A stretch of DNA of 64,000 nt from Blastococcus colisei (lineage in GTDB: Bacteria; Actinomycetota; Actinomycetes; Mycobacteriales; Geodermatophilaceae), in contig NZ_VFQE01000002.1 in the NCBI RefSeq assembly GCF_006717095.1, positions 868,001 through 932,000 on the forward strand, in the 5' to 3' direction. Both the position numbers and the translations under genes were made by a program. The notes beneath the pieces were generated by a model that was not told where the DNA came from, did not search any database, and worked only from the letters and a program-made list of their open reading frames with translations. How positions within the stretch are numbered: the first letter of the stretch is position 1; each line of letters starts with the position of its first letter. This document shows, one piece after another, positions 50,810 to 63,647 of the stretch.

Positions 50810-52468
50810 GTGGCCACGCAGCCGGAACTGACGATCCAGGGCTGGGGACCGTCGTCCCCCGCCGAGGCACCGCGCGACGGCGACCTGAGCAGGACGCTGC
50901 CCAAGGCCGCCCGCCGCTACCTGTCCGGCGAGCTGGGCTGGACCCCGCGCGCGACCCCGCCCGTCGCCGTCGGCGAGATCCGCCTGGCGCCCTCCCGGCT
51001 GTCCGAGGAGGCGAACGCCCGGTTGGTCGACCTGCTGGGGGCCGACAACGTCCGCACCGACCGGGAGTCGCGGCTGCGGCGGGCCGGGGGCAAGAGCTAC
51101 CTGGACCTCGTCCGCCGCCGCGAGGGCGACGCCTCCGACGCCCCGGACGCCGTCGTCCTGCCCGGCACGACCGAGGAGACGGCGGCGCTGCTGGCCGCGT
51201 GCAGCGAGCTCGGCGTCGTCGTCGTCCCGTTCGGTGGGGGCACCAGCGTCGTGGGCGGGCTGGCGGGCGTGGACCCCGACGACCGGCCATCGATCGCCGT
51301 CGACCTGTCCCGGATGTCGTCGGTGCAGGCGATCGACGTGCCGTCGTCCCTGGTCACCGTCGGCCCCGGCATGCGCGGACCGGCGCTGGAGCAGGCGCTG
51401 GCCCGCGACGGGCTGACCTTCGGCCACCTTCCGCAGAGCTGGGAGTTCGCCACGCTCGGCGGATATGCCGCCACCCGCTCCGCCGGGCAGAACTCGACCG
51501 GCGTCGGGCGCTTCGACGAGCTCGTCGCGGGGGTGACGATGGTCACGCCGTCCGGCGTCCTCGAGCTCGGTCATCCCCCGGCGAGCGCGGCCGGGCCCGA
51601 CCTGCTCGGCCTCGCCCTCGGCTCGGAGGGGACGCTCGGCATCATCACCGGGCTGACGCTGCGGGTCCGCCCGACGCCGGCCGCCAGCTCCTACGAGGGC
51701 TGGTCGTTCCGCTCCTGGGCCACCGGGCTGGCCGCGCTGCAGCAGCTCTCCCGGCACGAGCTGCTGCCCGACATCGTCCGGCTATCGGACACCGACGAGA
51801 CCCGGGCGAACCTGCTCATGGCCTCCGGGGCGGGTGCCCGTGCCCTGCGCGGCAGCCTCAGGGCCCGGGGGCACGGGGACGCCTGCATGCTCGTGCTCGG
51901 CTGGGAGGGCCTGCCCCCGATCGTCCAGGCGCGGAGGAAGGCCGCCGCCTCGGTGCTGCGCGACGGCGGGGCGCTGCGGCTGGGCCGCAAGGTCGGCGAG
52001 GCCTGGAAGAAGAACCGTTTCTCCGGCCCCTACCTGCGCGACAAGCTCATGGACGGCGGCCTGCTCGTCGAGACCCTGGAGACGGCGGCCACCTGGTCGG
52101 CGCTGCCCACCGTCTACGACGCCGTCCGGCGGGCGCTGCGCGAGTCGCTGACCCGGAAGGGACGACGTCCGCTGATGATGAGCCACCTCTCGCACGCCTA
52201 CCCCACCGGCGGCTCGCTGTACGTGACCGTGCTGGCCGACCGCGACGACGAGCTGCCCATCCAGCAGTGGCTGACCGCCAAGCGGGCCGCGACCGACGCG
52301 CTGCTGGCCGCCGGCGGCACCCTCACCCACCACCACGCCGTCGGCGCCGACCACCGCCCCTGGATGGAGCGCGAGATCGGGCCGCTCGGCGTCGAGGTGC
52401 TGCGCGCGGTCAAGGAGCGCCTGGACCCCCACGGCATCTGCAACCCGGGCGTCCTCCTCCCCGAGTGA
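50810..52468 (+). CDS. FAD-binding oxidase, alkyl-dihydroxyacetonephosphate synthase-like
   Basis: A 552-residue vanillyl-alcohol-oxidase fold protein. FAD-binding motif VVVPFGGGTSVVGGL (about 140), SWEFATLGGYAATRSAGQNS, ALGSEGTLGIIT, and near the C-terminus THHHAVGADH (about 507), the His-rich active-site stretch typical of alkyl-DHAP synthases. The C-terminal GICNPGVLLP is also typical. In eukaryotes that enzyme makes ether lipids from acyl-DHAP; in actinobacteria the substrate is unknown. Divergent pairing with glpD, which makes DHAP, fits a glycerol-phosphate link, though ether lipid synthesis is inference. Confidence 0.87.
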   Translation: MATQPELTIQGWGPSSPAEAPRDGDLSRTLPKAARRYLSGELGWTPRATPPVAVGEIRLAPSRLSEEANARLVDLLGADNVRTDRESRLRRAGGKSYLDLVRRREGDASDAPDAVVLPGTTEETAALLAACSELGVVVVPFGGGTSVVGGLAGVDPDDRPSIAVDLSRMSSVQAIDVPSSLVTVGPGMRGPALEQALARDGLTFGHLPQSWEFATLGGYAATRSAGQNSTGVGRFDELVAGVTMVTPSGVLELGHPPASAAGPDLLGLALGSEGTLGIITGLTLRVRPTPAASSYEGWSFRSWATGLAALQQLSRHELLPDIVRLSDTDETRANLLMASGAGARALRGSLRARGHGDACMLVLGWEGLPPIVQARRKAAASVLRDGGALRLGRKVGEAWKKNRFSGPYLRDKLMDGGLLVETLETAATWSALPTVYDAVRRALRESLTRKGRRPLMMSHLSHAYPTGGSLYVTVLADRDDELPIQQWLTAKRAATDALLAAGGTLTHHHAVGADHRPWMEREIGPLGVEVLRAVKERLDPHGICNPGVLLPE

Positions 52469-52476
52469 GCCCCCCG

Positions 52477-52558
52477 ATGATCAGCTGACCTGATCGTTGA
52501 GGGTCCTACCTCACCGTCGACGGTGAGGTAGGACCCCGTTCGATCAGGAGACCTGATC
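52477..52558. repeat. palindromic repeat family 2, copy C
   Basis: Core: a perfect 36-base palindrome at 52501-52536, arms GGGTCCTACCTCACCG, centred on GTCGAC. It is flanked left by GATGATCAGCTGACCTGATC and right by GATCAGG-AGA-CCTGATC (52542-52558). It lies between the convergent AGPS-like and FAD-oxidase genes. Confidence 0.9.
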
Positions 52559-52574
52559 ATCAACAGCAACGAGC

Positions 52575-54014
52575 TCAGATGGCGTGGCCGAAGGAGAAGA
52601 TGCCGTCCGGGTCGACCGCGCGCTTCACCTCGCGCAGCCGCTCGATCGTCGCGGGCAGGTAGGCCGCCGCGACCTCCTCCGGGCCCGAGACCTCACCGAG
52701 GAAGTTGATCACCGTCTCCGGCGCCTTCCACGGCGCGAGGGCGGCCAGGACGCCCCTCCCCACCAGGGGCACGACCTGTGCCAGCTCCGGGATCCCGGGG
52801 CCGATCACGTAGACCGCATACGCTCCGCCCCGGCCGGGAACGGCATTCGGCACCGCCGCCTGCCGACCGAACGCGCCACCCATCAGCCGCAGCTCGATCA
52901 TGATCAGCGGGATGTCGACCTGCGGCCCGGCCGCGGCGAGCAGGGCATCGACGGTCTGCTCCGTCAGGTCGGCCAGCAGCATGCCCTTCTCCCACGCGGG
53001 CATCGGGTCCACCGGGTCCATGTGGATGGCGTCCATCTCGGTGCTGCGGATGGGGCCGATGAAGCCGAGCAGGATCCGCCCCGCGGCCTTCATCGGGGCG
53101 ACGAGGCGCTCCCCCTCCTCGAAGTCGGTACCCGAGTAGGCGTAGCGCAGGTGGACGGCGGTCTGCCCCCGCAGCGGCGGCGGCAGGAACTCCATGTCGG
53201 GCATCCGCATGATGGCGACCGAGGTGCTGACGTCGTCCGGCAGCGTCGGCACCCACTGGCGGAAGGCGTGCAGGACCGCGGCCATGTCCTCGCCGGCGAA
53301 GAAGATGCCGCCGGCGTACAGACCGGAGACGGGGAAGAGCTCGATCTCGATCGCCGTCACGATGCCGAAGTTGCCCTTGCCGCCGCGGACGGCCCAGAAG
53401 AGCTCGGGCTCGGAGCCGGCGGTGAGGCGCCGCAGCCGGCCGTCGGCGGTGACGATCTCCACTGCCTGCACGTGGTCGGCGGCGAACCCGTGTTTGCGAC
53501 CCAGCGACCCCATGCCGCCACCGAGGGTGTAGCCGACGACGCCGACGTCGGACGACGAACCGCACAGCCCCGCCAGCCCGAACTTGCCGGCCGCCTCCAG
53601 CACCCGGACCCACTTCGTGCCGGCCTCGACGCGGGCCGTGCGCCGCTCGGGGTCGATCTGCACGCCCTGCATCCGCCGCGTGGTGATCATCAGGGAGCCG
53701 GCCGCGTTGCGGACCGGCCCGTGGCCGGTGGCCTGGACGGCGACGCGCAGGTCGTGCGCGACGGCCCAGGAGACGGCGGCGGCGACGTCGGCGGCGCAGG
53801 AGGCGCCGACGGCGACGGCGGGAGTGTGCTGCACGGCGACGTTCCAGGTGGCGACCTCGGCGGCCATGCCGTCGTCGCCCGCCGCGTAGACCGGCCCGTG
53901 CACCTGGCTGCGCAGCTCGTCGACGGCGCCGGCGGGGAAGGCGGGGGCGAGGGTGTCGAGCACCGCGTCGCTCAGGACGGCGGACGGCAGCTCGGGGTTC
54001 TCGGTGAGACTCAT
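52575..54014 (-). CDS. FAD-linked oxidase of the BBE family
   Basis: A 479-residue oxidase with an FAD-binding type 4 domain and a C-terminal BBE segment (EVKRAVDPDGIFSFGHAI). The histidine that binds FAD lies in VAVQATGHGPVRNA (about 85-98). Where bicovalent enzymes have a G-x-C cysteine, this reads GSSSDVGVVGYTLGGG, so the flavin is probably linked through the histidine only, as in 6-hydroxy-D-nicotine oxidase. No signal peptide. The substrate is unknown. It is divergent from a large BTAD regulator, which may control it. AGAGGAA lies about 12 bases upstream of the ATG. Confidence 0.88.
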   Translation of the reverse strand: MSLTENPELPSAVLSDAVLDTLAPAFPAGAVDELRSQVHGPVYAAGDDGMAAEVATWNVAVQHTPAVAVGASCAADVAAAVSWAVAHDLRVAVQATGHGPVRNAAGSLMITTRRMQGVQIDPERRTARVEAGTKWVRVLEAAGKFGLAGLCGSSSDVGVVGYTLGGGMGSLGRKHGFAADHVQAVEIVTADGRLRRLTAGSEPELFWAVRGGKGNFGIVTAIEIELFPVSGLYAGGIFFAGEDMAAVLHAFRQWVPTLPDDVSTSVAIMRMPDMEFLPPPLRGQTAVHLRYAYSGTDFEEGERLVAPMKAAGRILLGFIGPIRSTEMDAIHMDPVDPMPAWEKGMLLADLTEQTVDALLAAAGPQVDIPLIMIELRLMGGAFGRQAAVPNAVPGRGGAYAVYVIGPGIPELAQVVPLVGRGVLAALAPWKAPETVINFLGEVSGPEEVAAAYLPATIERLREVKRAVDPDGIFSFGHAI

Positions 54015-54222
54015 CTGTCGTGTTTTCCTCTTCGCGGCCGCGGCGGTGGCCGCGGATCGGGGGGTGGCTCGCGGCGGTGACCGCGCAGCTCGAACGGATG
54101 CGAGGAAGAGTCCCGACGGCCCCTTGCCGGATACTTGGGCGGGACTAGGACGCCGACTTGCACCGGCCGAGCGCACGAAAAGGGGTGCCGCCCCGGCGCC
54201 GGCGCTGGGAGCATCCCGGCTC

Positions 54223-57594
<3,372 letters not shown>

Positions 57595-57610
57595 CTCCCG
57601 CCGGAGGGCG

Positions 57611-57685
57611 TCCTCCCTCACCGTCGCGCGTCCTCCCTCACCGTCGACCGTGAGGGAGGACCACCGACGATCAGGAGACCTGATC
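57611..57685. repeat. palindromic repeat family 2, copy D
   Basis: TCCTCCCTCACCGTCG occurs twice in direct orientation (57611 and 57631). The second is the left arm of a palindrome (57631-57660) with C-C/G-G mismatches next to its GTCGAC centre. GATCAGG-AGA-CCTGATC follows at 57669-57685, identical to copy C. It lies between the convergent BTAD and SDR genes. Confidence 0.8.
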
Positions 57686-57702
57686 ACCGGTGGGAGCGCG
57701 GG

Positions 57703-58470
57703 TCAGGACGTCGTGGCGATGCCGCCGTCGACGGGGATGACGGCGCCGGTCACGTACGCACCGGCCCGGCTGGCCAGGTAGACGACGACGCCGGCCATGT
57801 CATCGGGGCGGCCGATGCGGCCCAGCGGCGACTTCGCGGCGATCTCGGCCCCGAACGCGTCCAGGGTGGCGGCCATCATCTTCGACTCGAACGGCCCCGG
57901 GGCGACCGCGTTCACCGTGATCCCCTTCGGGCCCAACTCCTTGGCGAGCACGCGGGTGAGCTGGTGCAGACCTGCCTTGCTCGCGGCGTAGGAGTAGGTC
58001 GGCATCGGGTTGACGTGCAGGCCGTCGATGCTGCCGACGTTCACGATGCGGGCCGGGTCGCCGTCGGTCGCGGCCGCCTGGAGCGTGGGCAGGAACGCGC
58101 GGGTGAGGAAGAACGGCGACTTCAGGTTGAGGTCGAGCAGCTTGTCCCACGCCGACTCGGGGAAGGTCTCCAGCGGCTCGCCCCAGGTGGCGCCGGCGTT
58201 GTTCACGAGGATGTGCACCCGCTCCTCGGACCGGCCCACCTCCTCGGCGAGCCGGACGCACTCGGCCTCGGTGGAGAGGTCGGCCGGGATGGAGACGGCG
58301 GTGCCGAACTCGGCCAGCTCGGCGACGGCGGCGTCCCCGGCCTCGGCCTTGCGGGAGGAGATGTAGACGCGGGCCCCCGCCTGGAGCAGACCGCGGGCCA
58401 TCATCAGGCCGATGCCGCGGGTGCCGCCGGTGACGACGGCCACCTTGCCGGTCAGGTCGAACAGGTCCAC
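57703..58470 (-). CDS. short-chain dehydrogenase/reductase (SDR)
   Basis: A 255-residue classical [11 protein letters not shown] (about 14-21), NNAGATW (about 92), catalytic S in VGSIDG, Y-x-x-x-K in [11 protein letters not shown] (about 159), and the PG motif after the active site. ADLST and related residues suggest NAD(P) specificity is not fixed by an obvious arginine. It probably oxidises or reduces a hydroxyacyl or sterol/alcohol group. GGAGGA precedes the GTG at 58470. Confidence 0.92.
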   Translation of the reverse strand: MDLFDLTGKVAVVTGGTRGIGLMMARGLLQAGARVYISSRKAEAGDAAVAELAEFGTAVSIPADLSTEAECVRLAEEVGRSEERVHILVNNAGATWGEPLETFPESAWDKLLDLNLKSPFFLTRAFLPTLQAAATDGDPARIVNVGSIDGLHVNPMPTYSYAASKAGLHQLTRVLAKELGPKGITVNAVAPGPFESKMMAATLDAFGAEIAAKSPLGRIGRPDDMAGVVVYLASRAGAYVTGAVIPVDGGIATTS

Positions 58471-58573
58471 GCGTTCCTCCGTGTCGCCGATGGCCCGCCT
58501 CGCTGCCGGCCGGTTCGCCACACTATCCAGCGGGTCGCCGGGCACCGACGGGCGGCACGGGCTCCCCCTGTGC

Positions 58574-58579
58574 CAGCCT
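58574..58579 (+). promoter_or_regulatory. -10-like hexamer CAGCCT, leaderless start of arcA
   Basis: CAGCCT, 6 nt, then the ATG at 58586; no ribosome-binding site. Confidence 0.35.
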
Positions 58580-58585
58580 CTGGGC

Positions 58586-59881
58586 ATGATCGAGTCCCCG
58601 TCAGAGGCGCCCCTCATGGGCGCCACCAGCGAGGTCGGCCGGCTGCGCACCGTGCTGCTGCACCGCCCCGGCGCCGAGCTGCGGCGGCTGACCCCGCGCA
58701 ACAACGACGAGCTGCTCTTCGACGGCGTCCCGTGGGTGGACCGCGCCCAGGAGGAGCACGACGCGTTCGCCCAGGCCCTGACCGACCGTGGCGTCGAGGT
58801 GCTGCACCTGGACCGGCTGCTGGCCGAGGTGCTGTCCTTCCCCTCCGCCCGGGCCGAGCTGATCGCCGCAGCGGTCGACGACCCCCGGCTGGGCGCGACC
58901 CTGCAGCGGTCGACCACCATGCACCTGACCGGCCTGGCCCCCGAGGACCTGGCCCGCACCCTGATCGCCGGCCTGGCCCACGACGAGCTCCGCGGCGGCA
59001 AGGGGCTGGCCTACGAGGTCATGGACCGCGGCGACTTCGTCGTCCCCCCGCTGCCCAACCTGCTGTTCACCCGGGACTCCTCGGTCTGGGTGGGCGACGA
59101 GGTGGCGGTGACGTCGCTGGCCATGCCCGCGCGGCACCGCGAGAGCACGATCACCGCGGCCGTCTACGCCCACCACCCACGGTTCGCCGGGGTGGAGCAG
59201 CTCTACGGCGCGCGCCTGGAGCACCTGGAGGGCGGGGACGTCCTGCTGCTGGCCGAGGGCGTCGTGGCCGTCGGGGTCGGCGAACGGACGACGCCCGGCG
59301 GGGCCGAACGCCTGGCCCGTCGGCTGTTCGCCCGGCGGCTGGCGCACACCGTGCTCGTCGTCCCCATCGCCCAGCAGCGGGCGACCATGCACCTGGACAC
59401 CATCGCCACGATGGTCGACGCCGACGCCATGGTCATGTATCCCGCGGTCGCCGACTCGCTGGTCGCCTGGACCGTCACCGCCCCGGACGGCGTGGCCGAC
59501 GATGCCGACACGGCCGAGCTCGCGGTCGCCGGCCCGCAGCCCTTCCTGACCGCCGCCGCGGCGGCGATGGGGATCGACCGGCTCCGGGTGATCGACACCG
59601 GCCTCGATCCGGTCACCGCCGAGCGCGAGCAGTGGGACGACGGGAACAACACCCTCGCGCTGGCGCCCCGCCTGGCCGTGGCCTACGAGCGGAACACGGT
59701 CACCAACGCCGCGCTCGAGGCGGCCGGCATCGAGGTCGTGCGGATCGCGGGGTCGGAGCTCGGCAGCGGCCGGGGCGGTCCCCGCTGCATGTCCTGCCCG
59801 GTGGCCCGCGACGCCCCGGCTGCCACCGACGTCCGTTCCATCGCATCGGCGACCGGGCCGGTACCCGAGGGGACCCGGTGA
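58586..59881 (+). CDS. arcA: arginine deiminase
   Basis: A 431-residue cytosolic guanidino-modifying enzyme. [56 protein letters not shown] and [11 protein letters not shown] are the conserved blocks; C404 in the last is the nucleophile. It hydrolyses L-arginine to citrulline and ammonia. arcB and arcC are not adjacent, so this may be a nitrogen-scavenging or pH-protection enzyme and not part of a complete ADI pathway. The stop codon overlaps the GTG of the M20 peptidase. Confidence 0.94.
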   Translation: MIESPSEAPLMGATSEVGRLRTVLLHRPGAELRRLTPRNNDELLFDGVPWVDRAQEEHDAFAQALTDRGVEVLHLDRLLAEVLSFPSARAELIAAAVDDPRLGATLQRSTTMHLTGLAPEDLARTLIAGLAHDELRGGKGLAYEVMDRGDFVVPPLPNLLFTRDSSVWVGDEVAVTSLAMPARHRESTITAAVYAHHPRFAGVEQLYGARLEHLEGGDVLLLAEGVVAVGVGERTTPGGAERLARRLFARRLAHTVLVVPIAQQRATMHLDTIATMVDADAMVMYPAVADSLVAWTVTAPDGVADDADTAELAVAGPQPFLTAAAAAMGIDRLRVIDTGLDPVTAEREQWDDGNNTLALAPRLAVAYERNTVTNAALEAAGIEVVRIAGSELGSGRGGPRCMSCPVARDAPAATDVRSIASATGPVPEGTR

Positions 59882-61311
59882 AGGGCGCTCTGCTCGCCGC
59901 GGCCTGCGGTGCCGCGGTGTCCGTGGCCGCCCGCCGGGTGGCCCGCTTCAGGCCACCCGAGACGTTCCCGGAGCCGGCCGACCTCGACGGTCTGGACGCC
60001 GACGCCGCTGCCGGGCGGCTGGCGGAGCTGGTCCGCATCCCGACGATCTCCTCGCGCGACCCGGAGGAGCGCGACGCCGCCGCGTTCGAGCAGTTCCGCC
60101 ACCGCCTGACCGAGCTCTACCCGCAGACCCACCGGGTGCTGGAGCGGGAGGTGCTGGGCGACGGCGCGCTGCTCTACCGGTGGTCGAGCGGCACCGACCT
60201 GCCACCCCTGGTGCTCATGGCGCACTACGACGTCGTCCCGGTGGCCGGGCAGGACTGGACCCGCGACCCGTTCTCCGGACTGATCGAGGACGGCGTGGTG
60301 CACGGCCGCGGCGCCATCGACGACAAGGGCGCCCTGGTCGCGATCCTGGAAGCGGTGGAGTCCCTGGTCGCCGCCGGGTTCACCCCCGCCCGCGACGTCT
60401 ACCTCTCGTTCGGCAACGACGAGGAGGTGGCCGGCGTCGGGGCGCAGCTGGCGGTCGAGGCCCTCGCCGCCCGTGGCGTCCGGCCGTGGGCTGTCATCGA
60501 CGAGGGCGGCGCCGTGGTGAGCGGGGTCTTCCCCGGCGTCCCGGGGCAGACCGCCGTCGTCGGGCTGGCGGAGAAGGGCCTGCTGGACGTCGAGCTGGTC
60601 ACGACCGACGCCGGTGGTCACGCGTCCGCACCGGTCCGCGGCGGCGCCCCCGCGCGGCTGGCCCGCGCCATCCTGCGGATCGAGGACCACCCGTTCCCCG
60701 CCCGCCTGCACGACGTCGTCCTGGGGATGGTCGACGCCCTCGGCCGGCACGCACCCCTCGGCTACCGCGCCCTCTTCGCCCATGCGGAATACCTGCGGCC
60801 GGCGCTGGCGAAGGTCCTGTCCGGAGCCAGCCGCGAGGCGAACGCGCTGGTGCGCACCACGGTCGCCATCACCCAGCTCGAGGGCAGCACGGCCCGCAAC
60901 GTGCTGGCCACGCGCGCCCGGGCGCACGCCAACATCCGGATCGCTCTGGGCGAGACGGTCGAGTCGACGGTCGACCGGCTGCGGCGGGTCATCGACGACC
61001 CGAGCGTCGAGCTGCGCGTCGTCTCGGGCAACGACCCCTCACCGGTGTCCCGGGCCGACAACGAGGCGTTCGCGCTGGTGAGCGCGGCGGTCCGGTCGGT
61101 GTACCCGGAAGCGGCGGTGGCGCCGTACGTGATGGTGCAGGCCAGCGACGCCCGGCACTTCAGCCAGGTGTGCGACAGCGTCTACCGCTTCATGCCGTTC
61201 GACCTGAGCAAGGACGAACTGGCCGCCCTGCACGCCGCCGACGAGCGCATCTCGGTCGCGGCCCTGCACCGCGGCGCCGGCTTCTTCCGGTACCTGATCC
61301 GCCACCTCTGA
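59878..61311 (+). CDS. M20-family metallopeptidase (carboxypeptidase S / PM20D1-like)
   Basis: A 477-residue protein. N-terminal Ala-rich hydrophobic stretch (about 2-20) that may be a membrane anchor or uncleaved signal. Dizinc ligands in [18 protein letters not shown] and FGNDEEVAG, with the catalytic glutamate in the last; a lid domain follows ([12 protein letters not shown] with its histidine). The length and RGAIDDKG form match carboxypeptidase S/PM20D1-like enzymes, which cleave or form N-acyl amino acids. GTGA overlap with arcA suggests that the product feeds arginine catabolism, for instance by releasing arginine from an N-acyl or peptide form. Confidence 0.87.
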   Translation: MKGALLAAACGAAVSVAARRVARFRPPETFPEPADLDGLDADAAAGRLAELVRIPTISSRDPEERDAAAFEQFRHRLTELYPQTHRVLEREVLGDGALLYRWSSGTDLPPLVLMAHYDVVPVAGQDWTRDPFSGLIEDGVVHGRGAIDDKGALVAILEAVESLVAAGFTPARDVYLSFGNDEEVAGVGAQLAVEALAARGVRPWAVIDEGGAVVSGVFPGVPGQTAVVGLAEKGLLDVELVTTDAGGHASAPVRGGAPARLARAILRIEDHPFPARLHDVVLGMVDALGRHAPLGYRALFAHAEYLRPALAKVLSGASREANALVRTTVAITQLEGSTARNVLATRARAHANIRIALGETVESTVDRLRRVIDDPSVELRVVSGNDPSPVSRADNEAFALVSAAVRSVYPEAAVAPYVMVQASDARHFSQVCDSVYRFMPFDLSKDELAALHAADERISVAALHRGAGFFRYLIRHL

Positions 61312-61330
61312 GGGTGTTCCGCGGATGCTC

Positions 61331-61360
61331 GTGCTCTGCTTCCCCCTGTAAGCAGAGCAC
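61331..61360. terminator. bidirectional hairpin between M20 peptidase and araA
   Basis: GTGCTCTGCTT (61331-61341) pairs perfectly with AAGCAGAGCAC (61350-61360), loop CCCCCTGT. It sits between two convergent genes. Confidence 0.75.
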
Positions 61361-61398
61361 AAGCTTCCGAGGACCTGGGGCGCCTCGCGGTGTCGCTG

Positions 61399-62907
61399 CT
61401 ACAGGCGCTGGTTGAGGCGGTGGTAGGCCGCGCTCCAGCGCAGCTCCTTGGCCAGCGACCGCCGCGTGGTGTCGGCGTCGATCAGCACGAGCTCGGTCGA
61501 GAACACCTCGGCCAGGTCGGTGAGCTCGTCGGCACCGAGCTGGGTGGTCAGCACCGTGTGGTGCGGCCCGCCGGCGGTCAGCCAGCCCTCGGTCGCCGTC
61601 GCGAAGTCCGGCCGCGGCTCCCAGACGGCGCGGGCCACCGGCAGGTTGGGCAGCGGCTCGTCGGGCTCGACGACGTCGATCTCGTTGGCGACCCACCGGA
61701 ACCGGTCACCGAGATCGGACCAGCCGATGACGACGCCCGGCGCCGGGGCCGCGGTGAAGACCAGGCGGGCCGGGTCCTCGCGGCCGCCGATGCCCAGCGG
61801 GTGCACCTCCAGCCGCGGCTTCTCGCCGGAGATCGTCTGGCAGACCTCGAGCATGTGGGCGCCGAGGATCTTCTCGCTGCCCACCTCGAGGTCGTAGGTG
61901 TAGTCCTCCATGAACGACGTCCCGCCGGGCAGTCCGGCGCTGGCCACCTTGAGCACCCGGAGCAGCGCCGAGGTCTTCCAGTCGCCCTCGCCGCCGAAGC
62001 CGTAGCCGTCGGCCATCAGCCGCTGGACGGCGAGCCCCGGGAGCTGGCGCAGGCCGCCGAGGTCCTCGAAGTTCGTCGTGAACGCCCCGAAGCCGCCCTC
62101 TTCCATGAACCACCGCAGCGCGGCCTCGATCCGCGCCTGGTACCGCACCGCCTCGTGCCGGTCCCCGCCCGGGAGCACGTCGGCCGACATCTCGTAGACC
62201 TCGGCGTACTCCTCGACCAGGTCGTCGACGGCGGCCTCCTGCACCGCGTCGACCACGGCCACCAGGTCGTTCACGCCCCAGGTGTTCACCGACATGCCGA
62301 AGCGGATCTCCGCCTCGACCTTGTCCCCCTCGGTGACCGCGACGTTGCGCATGTTGTCGCCGAACCGGGCCAGTTTGAGACCACGCGCGGCGGCGGCACC
62401 CGCGGCCGCTCGGGCCCACGAGCCGACCCGCGCGCGCACCCGAGGGTTGGACACGTGCCCGGCAACCGTCGTCCGCGGCACCCGCAGCCGGGTGAGCATG
62501 AACCCGTACTCGCGGTCGCCGTGGGCGGCCTGGTTCAGGTTCATGAAGTCCATGTCGATCGTCGCCCAGGGCAGGGCGGCGTCGGCCTGGGTGTGCAGGT
62601 GCAGCAGCGGCTTGCGCAGCGCGTCCAGCCCGGGGATCCACATCTTCGCCGGGGAGAACGTGTGCATCCAGGTGATGACGCCGAGGCAGGCCGCGTCCTC
62701 GTTGGCCGCCCCCATGATCCGGCGGATGGCGGCCGCGTCCTTCAGCACCGGCTTCCAGACGACGCGAACCGGGACCTCGCCGGCCTCGTCGAGCGCGGCC
62801 GCCACGCGCTGGGACTGGGACGCGACCTGCTGGAGGGTCTCCTCGCCGTACAGCCCCTGGCTGCCGGTCAGGAACCAGACCTCGCGGCCTTCGAACGGGG
62901 CAGTCAC
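61399..62907 (-). CDS. araA: L-arabinose isomerase
   Basis: A 502-residue enzyme, the same size as E. coli AraA (500). Begins [75 protein letters not shown] and [11 protein letters not shown] follow, containing the active-site glutamates and histidines. It isomerises L-arabinose to L-ribulose. I chose the GTG at 62907 because GGAGGA lies 5 nt upstream; the ATG at 62919 overlaps the araD stop (TGATG) and would add only four residues. Third gene of araB-araD-araA. Confidence 0.95.
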   Translation of the reverse strand: MTAPFEGREVWFLTGSQGLYGEETLQQVASQSQRVAAALDEAGEVPVRVVWKPVLKDAAAIRRIMGAANEDAACLGVITWMHTFSPAKMWIPGLDALRKPLLHLHTQADAALPWATIDMDFMNLNQAAHGDREYGFMLTRLRVPRTTVAGHVSNPRVRARVGSWARAAAGAAAARGLKLARFGDNMRNVAVTEGDKVEAEIRFGMSVNTWGVNDLVAVVDAVQEAAVDDLVEEYAEVYEMSADVLPGGDRHEAVRYQARIEAALRWFMEEGGFGAFTTNFEDLGGLRQLPGLAVQRLMADGYGFGGEGDWKTSALLRVLKVASAGLPGGTSFMEDYTYDLEVGSEKILGAHMLEVCQTISGEKPRLEVHPLGIGGREDPARLVFTAAPAPGVVIGWSDLGDRFRWVANEIDVVEPDEPLPNLPVARAVWEPRPDFATATEGWLTAGGPHHTVLTTQLGADELTDLAEVFSTELVLIDADTTRRSLAKELRWSAAYHRLNQRL

Positions 62908-62918
62908 AGGTTCCTCCA

Positions 62919-63647
62919 TCAGCGTTGTCCGTACACGTTCTGGTAGCGCGCGTAGAGCGAGTCGATGTCGGCCTGCGCGATCGGGATGGGCTCGCCCAGC
63001 TGGCGGGAGAGGTGCACGGTGCGGGCGACGTCCTCGGTCATGACCGCGGCCTTGACCGCCGCCTTCGCGCTCGCCCCGATGGTGAAGACGCCGTGGTTCT
63101 GCATGAGCACCGCCGGCGAGCGGGACCCGGAGAGCGTCGCGACGACGCCCTGGCCGATCGAGTCATCGCCGATGAGCGCGAACGGGCCCACCGGGATCGG
63201 GCCGCCGAACTCGTCGGCCATCGCCGTCAGCACGCACGGGATCTCCTCGCCGCGCGCGGCCCAGGCCGCGGCGTACGGGCTGTGCGTGTGCACCTGTCCG
63301 CCCGCCTCCGGCAGGTGCCGGTAGACGTAGGCGTGCGCGGCGGTGTCCGACGACGGCGCCTTGACCCCGTCGACCACGGTCCCGTCGAGGTCGCAGACGG
63401 TGATGCCCTCCCAGCTCAGCTCGTCGTAGGAGACGCCGCTGCCCTTGATCACGAACAGTTCCTCACCCGGCACCCGCGCGGAGACGTTGCCCGCCGTCCA
63501 GGTGACCAGCGCGTAGCGGGTCAGCTCGCCGTGCAGCGCGGCGACGTGCTCGCGCAGCTCTCGGTGGGTCCCTCGCTCGGTCGGTGCGTTCGGGGTCCCC
63601 GCGGAGACGTGGAGCGCCAGCGGAGCGTCTTCGTGGGGTGAAATCAT
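62919..63647 (-). CDS. araD: L-ribulose-5-phosphate 4-epimerase
   Basis: A 242-residue class II aldolase-fold enzyme. [36 protein letters not shown], and zinc histidines in [10 protein letters not shown] and [10 protein letters not shown]. It converts L-ribulose-5-phosphate to D-xylulose-5-phosphate. The N-terminus is about 20 residues longer than E. coli AraD; the start is supported by the ATGA overlap with araB. Confidence 0.94.
   Translation of the reverse strand: MISPHEDAPLALHVSAGTPNAPTERGTHRELREHVAALHGELTRYALVTWTAGNVSARVPGEELFVIKGSGVSYDELSWEGITVCDLDGTVVDGVKAPSSDTAAHAYVYRHLPEAGGQVHTHSPYAAAWAARGEEIPCVLTAMADEFGGPIPVGPFALIGDDSIGQGVVATLSGSRSPAVLMQNHGVFTIGASAKAAVKAAVMTEDVARTVHLSRQLGEPIPIAQADIDSLYARYQNVYGQR

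Noticed and set aside
57611-57660. Direct repeat of TCCTCCCTCACCGTCG as a CRISPR or tandem array
   Set aside because: There are only two units with a 4-base separation, and they belong to a palindromic repeat of family 2.
57964-59877. Upstream extension of the M20 peptidase frame to 1115 codons
   Set aside because: The extension runs antisense to the SDR and through arcA in another frame; the GTGA overlap at 59878 marks the true start.
62908-62919. ATG at 62919 as the araA start
   Set aside because: The GTG at 62907 has GGAGGA at the right distance; that purine stretch is exactly what the longer frame would translate as M-E-E.
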